The notes beneath the pieces are model-generated. The model worked only from the letters and a program-made list of their open reading frames with translations. It was not told the DNA's origin and did not search any database. A stretch of DNA of 64,000 nt from an uncultured Paracoccaceae bacterium. Lineage in GTDB: Bacteria > Pseudomonadota > Alphaproteobacteria > Rhodobacterales > Rhodobacteraceae. The stretch covers positions 620,001-684,000 of the forward strand of contig CANMDF010000003.1 in NCBI GenBank assembly GCA_947496605.1, read 5' to 3'. The translations under genes were made by a program, and so were the position numbers. Below, piece by piece: positions 17,601 to 27,072 of the stretch. Position 1 is the stretch's first letter, and each line of letters opens with the position of its first letter.

Positions 17601-18563
17601 TTACTTGGTATTCTTTTCGTGCAGGACCCGACCAATTAAGTTCATCAGAACTTGTGCAGCAAGCGTCGAAGTCGATCCTGATTGATCGTAGTCTGGGGCG
17701 ACCTCAACCAAATCGATCCCAACAATATCACCGCGCTTTGCTAGCCCTGCCAACAATTCCAGCACTTCATAATACATAAACCCGCCATGGCTAGGCGTCC
17801 CAGTGCCGGGTGCAATGGACGGGTCAAATGCGTCAATATCGATGGTCAGGTAATAGCGAACGCCCTTTGGGATCCGCGCGAGCATGCCCTCAACACCAAG
17901 TTTGCGGAATTGTCGGACCGATTGAATGTCCGACCCCATGGCGCGGGCGTCCTCATAGCCGTCTTTCGCGGTTGAAGACACGTTGCGAATACCAATCTGG
18001 CTTAGTCCTGTCACGTAAGACTTCTCAGCTGCACGCCGCATTGGATTGCCATGCCCAAACTGAACACCGTGGCGTTCATCCACGAAATCCAGATGGGCGT
18101 CTATCTGTACGACGTGTATTGGGTCTTGGTCATCAAAGGCGTTGATGCATGGGATATTCACCGAATGATCGCCGCCCATAACAACGGGAATCGCACCCGC
18201 GGCTAAGATCTTGCGCACACCAAATTCGATGTTGGCATGGCTTTGCGTGGTATCTGTATGAATGATGTCAGCATCGCCAATATCGACTATCGTGACCTCA
18301 GCCGGGTCAAGATAGGTCACATCATCTTCATGGTCATAGGCCCCAGCGTGTCCGAATGAGAAAAGTGTCGAAGCTTCGCGAATGGCCCGCGGTCCCATGC
18401 GGGCACCGGATCGCCATTGGCAACCAAAGTCATATGGCGCACCCATGACTGCGACATCAGCGTTGATCGTGTCCCAGTCTTCAACGTAGGGATACTTTCC
18501 AAAAGTGCAGATACCCACAAATGGCAGGTTAAGCCGTCCAGAGTCGTAACCGTGCTTTGTCAT
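17601..18563 (-). CDS. speB: Agmatinase-type ureohydrolase
   Basis: A 320-residue member of the arginase/agmatinase family, which hydrolyses a guanidino group to urea using two Mn2+ ions. Metal-binding motifs are intact: GGDHS, QIDAHLDF and TIDIDAFDPSIAPGTGTP. The last has the PGTGTP form of agmatinases and guanidinobutyrases, which argues against arginase. Agmatine to putrescine is the likely reaction; guanidinobutyrate or a related guanidine is possible. mutT, argJ and a parvulin gene lie upstream on the same strand, but a 20-base gap and no related function separate speB from mutT. Confidence 0.88.
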   Translation of the reverse strand: MTKHGYDSGRLNLPFVGICTFGKYPYVEDWDTINADVAVMGAPYDFGCQWRSGARMGPRAIREASTLFSFGHAGAYDHEDDVTYLDPAEVTIVDIGDADIIHTDTTQSHANIEFGVRKILAAGAIPVVMGGDHSVNIPCINAFDDQDPIHVVQIDAHLDFVDERHGVQFGHGNPMRRAAEKSYVTGLSQIGIRNVSSTAKDGYEDARAMGSDIQSVRQFRKLGVEGMLARIPKGVRYYLTIDIDAFDPSIAPGTGTPSHGGFMYYEVLELLAGLAKRGDIVGIDLVEVAPDYDQSGSTSTLAAQVLMNLIGRVLHEKNTK

Positions 18564-18583
18564 TCTGGGTTATCCTTCTTTGG

Positions 18584-18982
18584 TTATAACCAATCCCTCA
18601 AGATCGGAATCAACGGCACATCAGCTGCTGGCATTGGATAATCCCGCAGCTCATTCGCGCGCACCCATTTCAGCGCTTGGCCTTCACGTGACTGCGGTGT
18701 GCCGTCCCATTTTCGACAGGCAAATAGCGGCATCAACAGGTGAAAGTCATCGTAGGAATGGCTGGCAAAGGTCAAAGGTGCGAGGCAGGACGCCCAAGTG
18801 TCGATCCCTAGTTCCTCTTCCAGTTCCCGGATCAGCGCGGCCTCGGGTGTTTCGCCCGCTTCGACTTTGCCGCCTGGGAATTCCCAAAGGCCTGCCATGG
18901 ATTTTCCCTCAGGCCGTTGCGCCAGCAGGATGCGTCCATCAGGGTCGATCAGTGCAACAGCTGAGACTAGGACAACTTTCAC
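18584..18982 (-). CDS. mutT: MutT-type Nudix hydrolase (8-oxo-dGTP diphosphatase)
   Basis: A 132-residue Nudix hydrolase. The Nudix box is complete (GGKVEAGETPEAALIRELEEEL), and the MutT-type context LLAQRPEGKSMAGLWEFPGGK supports removal of 8-oxo-dGTP from the nucleotide pool. Length is normal for MutT. The start overlaps the argJ stop by ATGA (18979-18982), so it is probably co-translated with argJ. The mutT-argJ pairing is common in Rhodobacterales. Other Nudix substrates cannot be excluded from sequence alone. Confidence 0.9.
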   Translation of the reverse strand: MKVVLVSAVALIDPDGRILLAQRPEGKSMAGLWEFPGGKVEAGETPEAALIRELEEELGIDTWASCLAPLTFASHSYDDFHLLMPLFACRKWDGTPQSREGQALKWVRANELRDYPMPAADVPLIPILRDWL

Positions 18983-20193
18983 GACCGATAGTCCGCATTA
19001 ATTGTAATGTAGCCGTGGGTCAGATCGCAGGTCCAAACGGTGCTTTGCCCAGCCCCGATACCCATATCGACACCCAGTTCAAGCTCTGCGTTTTTCATAT
19101 AGGCACTGGCCGCCTCTTCTGAATAATCAGGGGCCCTCCAGCCGTTCTGGGCCACGATTATATCGCCAAACCGGATGCTGAGCGTATCACGGTCGGCGGC
19201 CGCCCCTGATTTACCAACGGCCATCACGACCCGCCCCCAATTGGCATCTTCACCAGCGATCGCGGTCTTGACCAAAGGTGAATTTGCGATGGCCAAAGCA
19301 ACTTTATGTGCGTCGGCGTCGCTTGCTGCCCCGGTCACCTGCACTTCGACGAACTTGGTCGCGCCTTCGCCGTCGCGCACAACCTGATGCGCCAAATCGC
19401 GCATTAGATCATGCAGTGCATCTGCGAAGTCTGCATTTCCTGTGACATCCACACCGGTTGCACCGGTTGCCGCCATGATCAGCGTATCCGACGTCGACGT
19501 ATCACTGTCGACCGTGATGCAGTTGAAGGTCTTGGCATTCATACCCGACACCAAAGCCTGCAATTCACTTTGCTCAATTTGCCCATCGGTAAAGATATAA
19601 ACCAGCATCGTAGCCATATCAGGCGCAATCATGCCGGAGCCTTTGGCTATGCCTGCGATCTGTACCGGCGTTCCATCTATGGTCACGGTTCTTGTCGCAC
19701 CTTTGGGAAAGGTGTCTGTGGTCATGATCGCGTTCGCTGCAGGCTCAATTGCCGCTGGCGATTGTTCTGCGTGCAGTTCACCCAGTTTCGCGATCATGCG
19801 ATCATGGGCCAGCGGTTCACCGATGACGCCGGTGGATGAAGTAAAGACCCGCGTTATCGGAACACTTGTTTCCTTGGCAACCGCATCACAAAGCGCGTTG
19901 ACGGATTCTGCACCGTTCTTGCCAGTAAATGCGTTGGCGTTGCCCGAGTTCACAAGGATCGCCGCTTTGCCCGTCGGATCGCCACCGAGCTTTCTCTGGC
20001 AGTCCAGCACTGGTGCCGCGCGAGTTGCGGACTTTGTGAATACGCCCGCAATCGATGTGCCAGCATCAAGCAGTGCCAGCATCACATCCGTGCGTCCCTC
20101 GTATTTCACTCCGGCAGCTGCCGTCGCAAACGTGACCCCGCCAATGACTGGTAGGTCAGGAAATCTGGCGGGGGCAAGCGGTGAAATGGTCAT
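18979..20193 (-). CDS. argJ: Bifunctional ornithine acetyltransferase / N-acetylglutamate synthase
   Basis: ArgJ transfers the acetyl group from N-acetylornithine to glutamate (the cyclic arginine route) and can also use acetyl-CoA. The 404-residue precursor cleaves itself at the conserved ATM-L site, seen here as KGSGMIAPDMATMLVYIFTD, exposing the catalytic threonine of the beta chain. The N-terminus GGVTFATAAAGVKYEGRTDV and the C-terminal THGYITINADYRS are typical. It lies between a parvulin gene 5 bases upstream and mutT, which overlaps it. Confidence 0.96.
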   Translation of the reverse strand: MTISPLAPARFPDLPVIGGVTFATAAAGVKYEGRTDVMLALLDAGTSIAGVFTKSATRAAPVLDCQRKLGGDPTGKAAILVNSGNANAFTGKNGAESVNALCDAVAKETSVPITRVFTSSTGVIGEPLAHDRMIAKLGELHAEQSPAAIEPAANAIMTTDTFPKGATRTVTIDGTPVQIAGIAKGSGMIAPDMATMLVYIFTDGQIEQSELQALVSGMNAKTFNCITVDSDTSTSDTLIMAATGATGVDVTGNADFADALHDLMRDLAHQVVRDGEGATKFVEVQVTGAASDADAHKVALAIANSPLVKTAIAGEDANWGRVVMAVGKSGAAADRDTLSIRFGDIIVAQNGWRAPDYSEEAASAYMKNAELELGVDMGIGAGQSTVWTCDLTHGYITINADYRS

Positions 20194-20198
20194 GTGGA

Positions 20199-21041
20199 TT
20201 AGTCCAGAAGTTCAGTCGCATCGATCAGCGCAGGATCAAACTGGCCTTCTTCGGGCTTTGTCACAGTTGTTGCTGCAGCAAGTTCTTCTATCCGTGCAGT
20301 GATCGCGGCCTCTTGCAGTTCTTGTGCAAGCTGTGGACGCAGATCATCAATCGTTGGACGCGGCTGAACCCGTTTTTCATTCAATGTTGCGATATGCCAG
20401 CCAAACTGCGTTTCAAATGGCTCGGTTACACCACCGATGTCCAATGCGACAATCGCGTCTTCGAACGCAGGCACCATCGCACCTTCGCCGAACCAACCCA
20501 AATTGCCACCGTTTGGCGCAGTTGGGCCGACAGACACATCACGCGCGACATCTGCAAATGCAGCGCCTTCATCAAGACGAGCCTTTGCGGCAATCGCATC
20601 TTCTTCGGTTTCGACCAGCAAGTGAGATGCGTTGAATTCCGGGATATCCACGGCATTCTCAAAACGGGCTTCGTATGCGTTTCTGACGTCATCGGCCGTC
20701 ACCGAGTTATTGGCGATATCAGTGATGGTTTCGGCAGCCAGTAAAGCACGGCGCTCATTGTTGAGCGAATATGTCGTACGTGCAGATGCCTCGGCAACTT
20801 CGTCGGCCAACAATTGTTGCTGCACCAGCTGGTCAATCAGACCATCAAACAGCACGTCCACAGGAAACTGTGCATACTGTTGCGGCAGTTGCGTGCGGGC
20901 AATGATCACCTCGCCCAACGTGATTTCTGTATCACCGACGGTGGCAACAACTGTGTCGGCAGTCACGTCTTGGGCAAAGGCCCCGGTGGACAAAACAGTA
21001 GCCACGGCAGTTGCACCCAAAAATGTAACATGTTTCAGCAT
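20199..21041 (-). CDS. Exported parvulin-type peptidyl-prolyl isomerase
   Basis: A 280-residue periplasmic foldase. It has a Sec signal peptide (about 23 residues, ending TGAFAQ), an N-terminal SurA/PrsA-like helical part, a parvulin domain (FNASHLLVETEEDA to EPFETQFGWHIATLNEKR) and a C-terminal helical tail. The domain order resembles PpiC/PrsA rather than SurA. It is divergent from secA across a 196-base gap, so an export gene and a periplasmic folding gene share this region. It is likely the first gene of the ppi-argJ-mutT-speB direction. Confidence 0.88.
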   Translation of the reverse strand: MLKHVTFLGATAVATVLSTGAFAQDVTADTVVATVGDTEITLGEVIIARTQLPQQYAQFPVDVLFDGLIDQLVQQQLLADEVAEASARTTYSLNNERRALLAAETITDIANNSVTADDVRNAYEARFENAVDIPEFNASHLLVETEEDAIAAKARLDEGAAFADVARDVSVGPTAPNGGNLGWFGEGAMVPAFEDAIVALDIGGVTEPFETQFGWHIATLNEKRVQPRPTIDDLRPQLAQELQEAAITARIEELAAATTVTKPEEGQFDPALIDATELLD

Positions 21042-21078
21042 TAAACGATCCCTTGATAGGCCGCGTTCGCCCGCGGCG

Positions 21079-21107
21079 TTGACACTGTACTGGTGGCCCC
21101 TTACATC
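21079..21107 (+). promoter_or_regulatory. Candidate sigma-70 promoter for secA
   Basis: A perfect -35 hexamer TTGACA (21079-21084) is followed after 17 bases by TACATC (21102-21107), a weak -10. The gap between the divergent parvulin and secA genes is the expected place. A small inverted repeat, GCCTC-GAG-GAGGC, lies a few bases downstream. Confidence 0.45.
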
Positions 21108-21237
21108 CGAAAGATGCCTCGAGGAGGCCTTATAGTTCCATCACTTTGGCCCTTTCTATGTGGCCTTTAGCGGGCCTACAAGCGACCTCCTCTCAAATAG
21201 ATGTCAGACAGGTGCTGCGTGCACCGCCGGAGAGAAT

Positions 21238-23946
21238 ATGCTGGGTTTCGGAACGATTGCCAAAAAGGTGTTTGGCACCGCAAACGACCGCAAAGTCAAA
21301 GCTGTCGGCCCGTTGGTCGATAAGATCAATGCGCTTGAGCCTGAGTTCGAGGCCTTGTCTGACGAGGGCATTAAAGAAAAGACCGAAAGTTTGGCGAAAC
21401 GCGCCATGGGCGGTGAAAGCTTGGACGATCTTTTGCCAGAAGCATTTGCCAACTGCCGTGAGGCTGCCAAGCGTGCGCTGGGCTTGCGTGCCTTTGATAC
21501 CCAGCTGAAAGGTGGCATCTTTCTGCATCAGGGCAATATTTCCGAGATGAAGACCGGCGAGGGGAAAACCCTTGTGGCGACATTCCCGGCCTACCTTAAC
21601 GCGCTGACTGGCAAGGGCGTACATATCGTCACTGTGAACGACTATCTGGCCCGCCGCGACGCGGAGTGGATGAGCAAGGTTTACGGCGCTTTGGGCCTGA
21701 CCACAGGTGTTGTTTACCCTCAGCAGCCAGAGGACGAAAAACGAACTGCCTATGCCAGCGATGTGACCTACGCCACAAACAATGAGCTGGGTTTTGATTA
21801 CCTGCGCGATAACATGAAGTCCGAGCTGAGCCAGATGAGCCAGCGCGACCATAACTTTGCAATTGTCGACGAAGTTGACAGTATCTTGATCGACGAAGCG
21901 CGGACGCCGTTGATTATCTCGGGCCCTGCACAGGATCGCTCTGAAATGTACGCGACCATCGATAAGGTGATACCGGACGTGACGGATGACCTTTATACGT
22001 TGGATGAAAAGACCCGTCAGGTGACGTTCAACGACGAAGGTAACGACTTTCTTGAGGAAAAGCTGTCTTCCACGGGCATGTTGCCAGAAGGACAGAAGCT
22101 CTATGATCCTGAAAGCGCGACGCTTGTGCACCACGTGAACCAAGCGCTGCGTGCCCACAAACTGTTTACCAAAGACAAAGACTATATCGTCCGTGATGGC
22201 GAAGTTGTTTTGATCGACGAATTCACAGGCCGCATGATGTCAGGTCGTCGTTTGGGTGATGGTCTGCACCAAGCCATTGAAGCCAAAGAAGGCTGCCGGA
22301 TTCAGCCAGAGAACGTGACTTTGGCGTCTGTGACATTCCAAAATTACTTCCGTCTCTATGAAAAGCTGGGTGGTATGACCGGTACGGCTGCAACCGAGGC
22401 CGAAGAGTTTGAGGAAATCTACCGCCTTGGCGTTGTCGAAGTGCCGACAAACCGCCCAATCGCCCGTATTGACGAGGATGATCAGGTTTACCGCACGGCC
22501 CGCGAAAAGTTCGCAGGTGTCGTTGAAGAGATCAAAGAAGCGCACGCAAAGGGTCAACCGATTCTTGTCGGCACAACATCGATTGAGAAATCCGAAGCCT
22601 TGGCAGAAATGCTGACGGCTGAGGGAATCACCTTCAACGTCTTGAACGCGCGACAGCATGAGCAAGAAGCGCAGATTGTTGCAGACGCTGGTAAGCTGAA
22701 CGCTGTCACGATTGCGACCAACATGGCTGGCCGTGGTACCGACATTCAGTTGGGCGGTAATGTTGAAATGCGCGTCTTGCAGGCGATGGCCGAAAACCCT
22801 GACGCCGACATTGAGGCCGAGCGCGCGCGTATTGAGAGCGAAGTTGCGGATGAAAAGGAAAAGGTAAAGGCTGCTGGCGGTCTGTTCGTGCTTGCCACGG
22901 AACGCCACGAAAGCCGCCGGATCGACAACCAGCTGCGCGGTCGTTCGGGCCGTCAGGGTGACCCAGGTCGCTCCGCCTTCTTCCTATCCCTGGAAGACGA
23001 TCTGATGCGCATTTTCGGCTCTGACCGATTGGACAAAGTGTTGTCTGGTTTAGGTATGAAAGAGGGTGAAGCGATTGTGCACCCATGGGTGAATAAGTCG
23101 CTTGAACGTGCGCAGGCGAAAGTTGAAGGCCGCAACTTTGACATCCGCAAGCAGCTGTTGAAGTTTGACGACGTCATGAACGAACAGCGCAAAGTGATCT
23201 TCACCCAGCGCCGCGACATCATGGAAGCCAAAGATCTTTCTGAGGTCACGAAAGATATGCGTGATCAGGTCATTGATGACTTGGTTGACGAATTCATGCC
23301 GCCTAAAAGCTATGCAGATCAATGGGATACCAAAGGTTTGCAGGATGCCGTGGTCGAAGATCTGGGGCTTGAAGTCCCTGTCGCTGACTGGGCCGCTGAA
23401 GAGGGCGTTGATGATGACGACGTGCGCGAGCGGCTTGAAGAAGCGGCTGACAAATATATGATCGAAAAGGCAGAAGCCTTTGGCGATGACACGATGCGCA
23501 ATGTTGAAAAGCAGCTTTTGCTGCAGACGATTGATGCAAAGTGGCGTGAGCATTTGTTGACACTAGAGCATCTGCGATCCGTCGTTGGATTCCGCGGTTA
23601 TGCGCAACGCGATCCGCTGAACGAATACAAGACTGAAGGCTTCCAATTGTTTGAGAGCATGCTTGACGGGCTTCGTACAGATGTGACCAAGAAGCTGTCG
23701 AAAATTCGTCCCATGACGAAAGAAGAGCAAGAAAAAATGGTCGCGCAGATCCGTGAGCAACAGCAAGTAGCGGCAGCTGCAGCCGCGGCAGCGGCGGCAC
23801 CAGCGACGGCAGCTGTTGCAGGCGGGGCCGCACGCGAGGGCTTTGATGAAAACGATCCAAAGACTTGGGGAAATCCGGGTCGAAATGACCTTTGCCCATG
23901 TGGATCAGGTAAGAAATTCAAGCATTGCCACGGCCGCATAGCCTAA
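21238..23946 (+). CDS. secA: Preprotein translocase ATPase SecA
   Basis: SecA is the cytoplasmic motor that drives unfolded proteins through SecYEG. The 902-residue protein has Walker [12 protein letters not shown], the DEAD-type [20 protein letters not shown], helicase motifs such as [10 protein letters not shown] and [21 protein letters not shown], and an intact SecB/lipid-binding zinc tail ([15 protein letters not shown]). An Ala-rich linker near residue 845 precedes the zinc tail. I chose the ATG at 21238 with GGAGAG upstream; the longer frame from 21160 lacks a ribosome site. It is divergent from the parvulin gene. Confidence 0.97.
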   Translation: MLGFGTIAKKVFGTANDRKVKAVGPLVDKINALEPEFEALSDEGIKEKTESLAKRAMGGESLDDLLPEAFANCREAAKRALGLRAFDTQLKGGIFLHQGNISEMKTGEGKTLVATFPAYLNALTGKGVHIVTVNDYLARRDAEWMSKVYGALGLTTGVVYPQQPEDEKRTAYASDVTYATNNELGFDYLRDNMKSELSQMSQRDHNFAIVDEVDSILIDEARTPLIISGPAQDRSEMYATIDKVIPDVTDDLYTLDEKTRQVTFNDEGNDFLEEKLSSTGMLPEGQKLYDPESATLVHHVNQALRAHKLFTKDKDYIVRDGEVVLIDEFTGRMMSGRRLGDGLHQAIEAKEGCRIQPENVTLASVTFQNYFRLYEKLGGMTGTAATEAEEFEEIYRLGVVEVPTNRPIARIDEDDQVYRTAREKFAGVVEEIKEAHAKGQPILVGTTSIEKSEALAEMLTAEGITFNVLNARQHEQEAQIVADAGKLNAVTIATNMAGRGTDIQLGGNVEMRVLQAMAENPDADIEAERARIESEVADEKEKVKAAGGLFVLATERHESRRIDNQLRGRSGRQGDPGRSAFFLSLEDDLMRIFGSDRLDKVLSGLGMKEGEAIVHPWVNKSLERAQAKVEGRNFDIRKQLLKFDDVMNEQRKVIFTQRRDIMEAKDLSEVTKDMRDQVIDDLVDEFMPPKSYADQWDTKGLQDAVVEDLGLEVPVADWAAEEGVDDDDVRERLEEAADKYMIEKAEAFGDDTMRNVEKQLLLQTIDAKWREHLLTLEHLRSVVGFRGYAQRDPLNEYKTEGFQLFESMLDGLRTDVTKKLSKIRPMTKEEQEKMVAQIREQQQVAAAAAAAAAAPATAAVAGGAAREGFDENDPKTWGNPGRNDLCPCGSGKKFKHCHGRIA

Positions 23947-24049
23947 TTGCTGACATAATTGGGTCACGCTAAGACCTTTCGCCAGTCCCGTTCACGTCAC
24001 GTTAATGGTTCACCTATACCGGAGGATTGTGCCATTATGGGGTATGGGG

Positions 24050-25042
24050 ATGTCTCGCCTAAAGACAGTTAAGACTGTTACGTCGACGTTGATGATTGCT
24101 GTGACCTTAGGTTTTTTGGTCCAGTACGGTGAGACGACTCCCGCAGTTGGTGTTGGCGAAGATGGCGAAACCTACAACAAAGTTCCGCGGTCTTTGATGC
24201 TGTCGACAAATGCGCAAGGCCAAGCCGTGTTCGGCGTACCCAATAAAGTGATGGTCCCCGTTGATCACGCTGCAAACTTGCAGCAAGTCGTTTCTGTTGA
24301 CGTGGTCTACACCGAAATGAATGTCCCAGAAATGGGTGCAATCATGGCAATGCCAATCCCCGGCTGCGACACGACGCTATCGGCGGTTCGCGAACCTGCG
24401 GCAATGGTGGCTTTGACCGTGACCGCACCGTGCTCAGAAGGGCAGGCGTTTACTGTGTCGCATAGCGGCATTCAGGTTGCTGGAAATACGGACAGTGATG
24501 GTGTGGCCTTGGTGCGCGTTCCGGCATTGATGACGAATGCGGAATTCAATGTGACTTTTGATAATGTCCTGAAAGCTACGACAGAGATTTTTGTTCCAGA
24601 GCTGCGCAATTTTGACCGCGCGGTATTGCAGTGGATGACAAGAGACAACATGCGCTTGCACGCGTTGGAAAATGGCGCACAGATTGGTGATCCTGGTCAT
24701 GTTTGGTCGGCCTCTTTGCACTCGGCAACGGACACCCAACAAGGCAAGAATGGCTTCGTTGTTTACCTTGGTGATGCAGAGGCCGAGATCCCCTTTCAGG
24801 CCGAGGTCTATACTTTCCCTGAAGGACAGATGAACCGCGATGGTGGGGTTGATTTGCTTGTCGGTGTGACCGTCACAGAAGATAATTGCAGCCGCGAAGT
24901 AGACGCGATGACAATTCAAACCAATGCAGGGCAAACGCTGATCAAGACTGACATTTCCGTTAAGATGCCGTCTTGCGATCAGGTTGGCCAAGTTGCAATG
25001 CTGCAAGACAAGTTCACCGACCTGACGCTTGTTTCAAACTAA
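24050..25042 (+). CDS. Membrane-anchored or secreted hypothetical protein downstream of secA
   Basis: I do not recognise a domain in this protein of about 330 residues. It has an N-terminal basic stretch and one hydrophobic segment (TSTLMIAVTLGFLVQYG), so it is exported or anchored. The rest looks like beta-rich periplasmic material. Cysteines occur in pairs far apart (PGCDTT, TAPCSEG, EDNCSRE, MPSCDQV), which could form disulfides. The start is uncertain: ATGs at 24044 and 24050 and an earlier GGAGG-GTG are possible. I prefer 24050 with GGGG 7 bases upstream. It is convergent with radC, 6 bases apart. Confidence 0.7.
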   Translation: MSRLKTVKTVTSTLMIAVTLGFLVQYGETTPAVGVGEDGETYNKVPRSLMLSTNAQGQAVFGVPNKVMVPVDHAANLQQVVSVDVVYTEMNVPEMGAIMAMPIPGCDTTLSAVREPAAMVALTVTAPCSEGQAFTVSHSGIQVAGNTDSDGVALVRVPALMTNAEFNVTFDNVLKATTEIFVPELRNFDRAVLQWMTRDNMRLHALENGAQIGDPGHVWSASLHSATDTQQGKNGFVVYLGDAEAEIPFQAEVYTFPEGQMNRDGGVDLLVGVTVTEDNCSREVDAMTIQTNAGQTLIKTDISVKMPSCDQVGQVAMLQDKFTDLTLVSN

Positions 25043-25048
25043 GACCGC

Positions 25049-25807
25049 CTATTCAAATAGCCCAAGCGCACGAAAGCTCGTTTCGCTTTCCTTTCCGATA
25101 ATCAGGTGATCATGCACAGTAATCGACAGTGCATAGGCCGCTGATGTGATTTGCTTGGTCATTTGGATGTCAGCCTCAGACGGTGTCGGATCACCTGAGG
25201 GGTGATTGTGCACGAGTATCAACGCACTTGCATTCAATTCGAGAGCGCGTTTGACGACTTCGCGCGGATATACAGGGACATGATCAACCGTGCCTTTCGC
25301 CTGTTCTTCGTCTGCGATGACCGTGTTCTTGGTGTCCAGAAAAAGGATGCGAAATTGTTCCGTCGCCCGGTGCGCCATCGTGGTGTGACAATAATCTAGT
25401 AATGCATCCCAGCTGGACAACACATGTCGCTGCATCACCTTGGAACGCGACAATCGATGTGCCGCGGCTTCAACAAGCTTCAGTTCCAGCAAAACCGCGT
25501 CACCGACGCCCTTTACAGCGGTAAGTTGCGCCAAAGGTGCGGAAAGTACCCGGTTAAAGTCGCCAAAGGTGTCGATCAGAGTGCGTGCCAACGGCTTTAC
25601 ATCTTGGCGGGGAATGGCCCGAAAAAGGACGAGTTCCAGCAATTCATAGTCCGGCATAGCGTTAGCGCCACCTGACAAGAACCGTTCCCGCAACCGTTTG
25701 CGATGATCGCGCATATAGGACGGCAGTGTGCCTTTGGGTACAGGCAAGACTTCGACGACATCGTCGTGATCAGAAAAGAGAGAGGGCGCTTCGGCAAAAT
25801 GGGTCAT
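25049..25807 (-). CDS. radC: RadC-family JAB/MPN domain protein
   Basis: A 252-residue RadC protein. The N-terminal half has a helix-hairpin-helix element ([21 protein letters not shown]), and the C-terminal half a JAB metallopeptidase-like domain with the metal motif [14 protein letters not shown] and an upstream Glu. Despite the name, the role in DNA repair is doubtful in the bacteria tested, and the biochemical activity is unsettled. It is convergent with the unknown gene downstream of secA and lies 48 bases from the dnaJ stop upstream of it on the same strand. Confidence 0.93.
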   Translation of the reverse strand: MTHFAEAPSLFSDHDDVVEVLPVPKGTLPSYMRDHRKRLRERFLSGGANAMPDYELLELVLFRAIPRQDVKPLARTLIDTFGDFNRVLSAPLAQLTAVKGVGDAVLLELKLVEAAAHRLSRSKVMQRHVLSSWDALLDYCHTTMAHRATEQFRILFLDTKNTVIADEEQAKGTVDHVPVYPREVVKRALELNASALILVHNHPSGDPTPSEADIQMTKQITSAAYALSITVHDHLIIGKESETSFRALGLFE

Positions 25808-25855
25808 GCCCTACTTTGCCAAAGCGATGGTTACTGCGCGGTTAATGCGCTTGAG

Positions 25856-26998
25856 TTAGCTCTTCATCGAGTCCCAAAAGCTTTTGACGCTGTCGAAAAA
25901 GCTGGACCCTTGCGGGTTGTTTTCTTCGCTCAACTGGTCAAATTCCTTAAGAATCTCGCGCTGCCGCGCTGTCAATTTGACGGGCGTTTCCACCGCCAAC
26001 TCAATAAACATGTCGCCTGTCCCTGCACCACGCAACGCGGGCATACCTTTGCCGCGCAGGCGCATCTGGCGACCGGATTGCGACCCTTCAGGCACTTTTA
26101 CGCGGCTACGGCCACCATCGATAGTTGGCACTTCGATTTCACCACCCAGTGCTGCTGTCGCGATGGACACAGGCACACGGCAATAAAGGTTCGTGCTTTC
26201 GCGTTCAAACAGCGCGTGATCCTGCACTTCGATAAAGATGTACAGATCGCCGGTTGGGCCCCCACGCATCCCGGCCTCACCTTCGCCAGCAAGACGAATG
26301 CGTGTGCCAGTTTCGACACCCGCGGGGATGTTGACCGATAGCGACTTTTCTTTCTCGACCCGGCCTTGGCCGTCGCAGGTATTGCAAGGGTCTTTGATTG
26401 TTTGACCCATGCCGGAACATGTCGGGCAGGTCCGTTCAACGGTAAAGAAACCTTGCTGCGCGCGTACTTTGCCCATGCCGGAACATGTGGGGCAGGTTTG
26501 TGGCTCAGACCCGCCTTCGGCGCCTGTGCCGTTGCACGATCCACAGCCAACAGCCGTCGGCACGTTGACGGTTTTCTGCATCCCCGCAAATGCATCCTCA
26601 AGGTTGATGCGCAGGTTATACCGCAGGTCGTTCCCGCGTTGGGCCGCACTGCGACGGCCACCGCCACCACGGCCACCCATGAAATCGCCAAACAGATCGT
26701 CGAATACGTCAGAGAATGCGCTACCAAAGTCACCTTGGCCGCCACCGGGTCGGCCACCGCCACCCATACCGTTTTCAAAAGCAGCATGACCATAGCGATC
26801 ATAGGCAGCTTTCTTGTTCTCGTCTTTCAGAACTTCGTAAGCCTCATTGGCTTCTTTGAACTGTGCTTCGGCGTTTGGATTGTCGGAATTACGATCAGGG
26901 TGCAGCTCTTTCGCCTTTTGGCGGTAGCCTTTCTTGATCGTTGCGGCGTCAGCCCCTTTGGCGACGCCAAGCACTTCGTAGTAATCGCGTTTTGCCAT
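25856..26998 (-). CDS. dnaJ: Chaperone DnaJ
   Basis: DnaJ (Hsp40) delivers unfolded proteins to DnaK and stimulates its ATPase. The 380-residue protein has the J domain with HPD ([10 protein letters not shown]), a Gly/Phe-rich linker ([19 protein letters not shown]), four zinc CxxCxGxG repeats ([32 protein letters not shown]) and the C-terminal substrate-binding domains. Its ribosome site AAGGGGGAA is strong but can pair with the upstream TTTCCC. A terminator-like hairpin lies between dnaK and dnaJ, so dnaJ should be made in smaller amounts than dnaK. Confidence 0.97.
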   Translation of the reverse strand: MAKRDYYEVLGVAKGADAATIKKGYRQKAKELHPDRNSDNPNAEAQFKEANEAYEVLKDENKKAAYDRYGHAAFENGMGGGGRPGGGQGDFGSAFSDVFDDLFGDFMGGRGGGGRRSAAQRGNDLRYNLRINLEDAFAGMQKTVNVPTAVGCGSCNGTGAEGGSEPQTCPTCSGMGKVRAQQGFFTVERTCPTCSGMGQTIKDPCNTCDGQGRVEKEKSLSVNIPAGVETGTRIRLAGEGEAGMRGGPTGDLYIFIEVQDHALFERESTNLYCRVPVSIATAALGGEIEVPTIDGGRSRVKVPEGSQSGRQMRLRGKGMPALRGAGTGDMFIELAVETPVKLTARQREILKEFDQLSEENNPQGSSFFDSVKSFWDSMKS

Positions 26999-27003
26999 AG
27001 TGT

Positions 27004-27019
27004 TTTCCCCCTTGGGAAA
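27004..27019 (-). promoter_or_regulatory. Short hairpin covering the dnaJ ribosome-binding site
   Basis: On the transcript, UUUCCC-AAGG-GGGAAA can fold into a 6-base-pair hairpin. Its loop and 3' arm hold the dnaJ Shine-Dalgarno sequence AAGGGGGAA. Such weak structures can melt with heat and act as RNA thermometers, which would suit a heat-shock gene; no function is shown here. Confidence 0.4.
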
Positions 27020-27020
27020 G

Positions 27021-27051
27021 AGAAAAGACCGGCCCGGATTAGGGGCCGGTC
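27021..27051 (-). terminator. Intercistronic terminator between dnaK and dnaJ
   Basis: On the minus strand GACCGGCCC and GGGCCGGTC form a 9-base-pair GC-rich stem with a 7-base loop, followed by TTTTCT. It lies about 20 bases after the dnaK stop and 28 bases before dnaJ, so it probably cuts transcription partly before dnaJ. Confidence 0.75.
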
Positions 27052-27072
27052 AAATCTCATTGGCCCGTGGGC

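Noticed and set aside
21193-22158. Long minus-strand frame opposite the secA start
   Set aside because: It covers the secA ribosome site and coding sequence and shows no recognisable domain.
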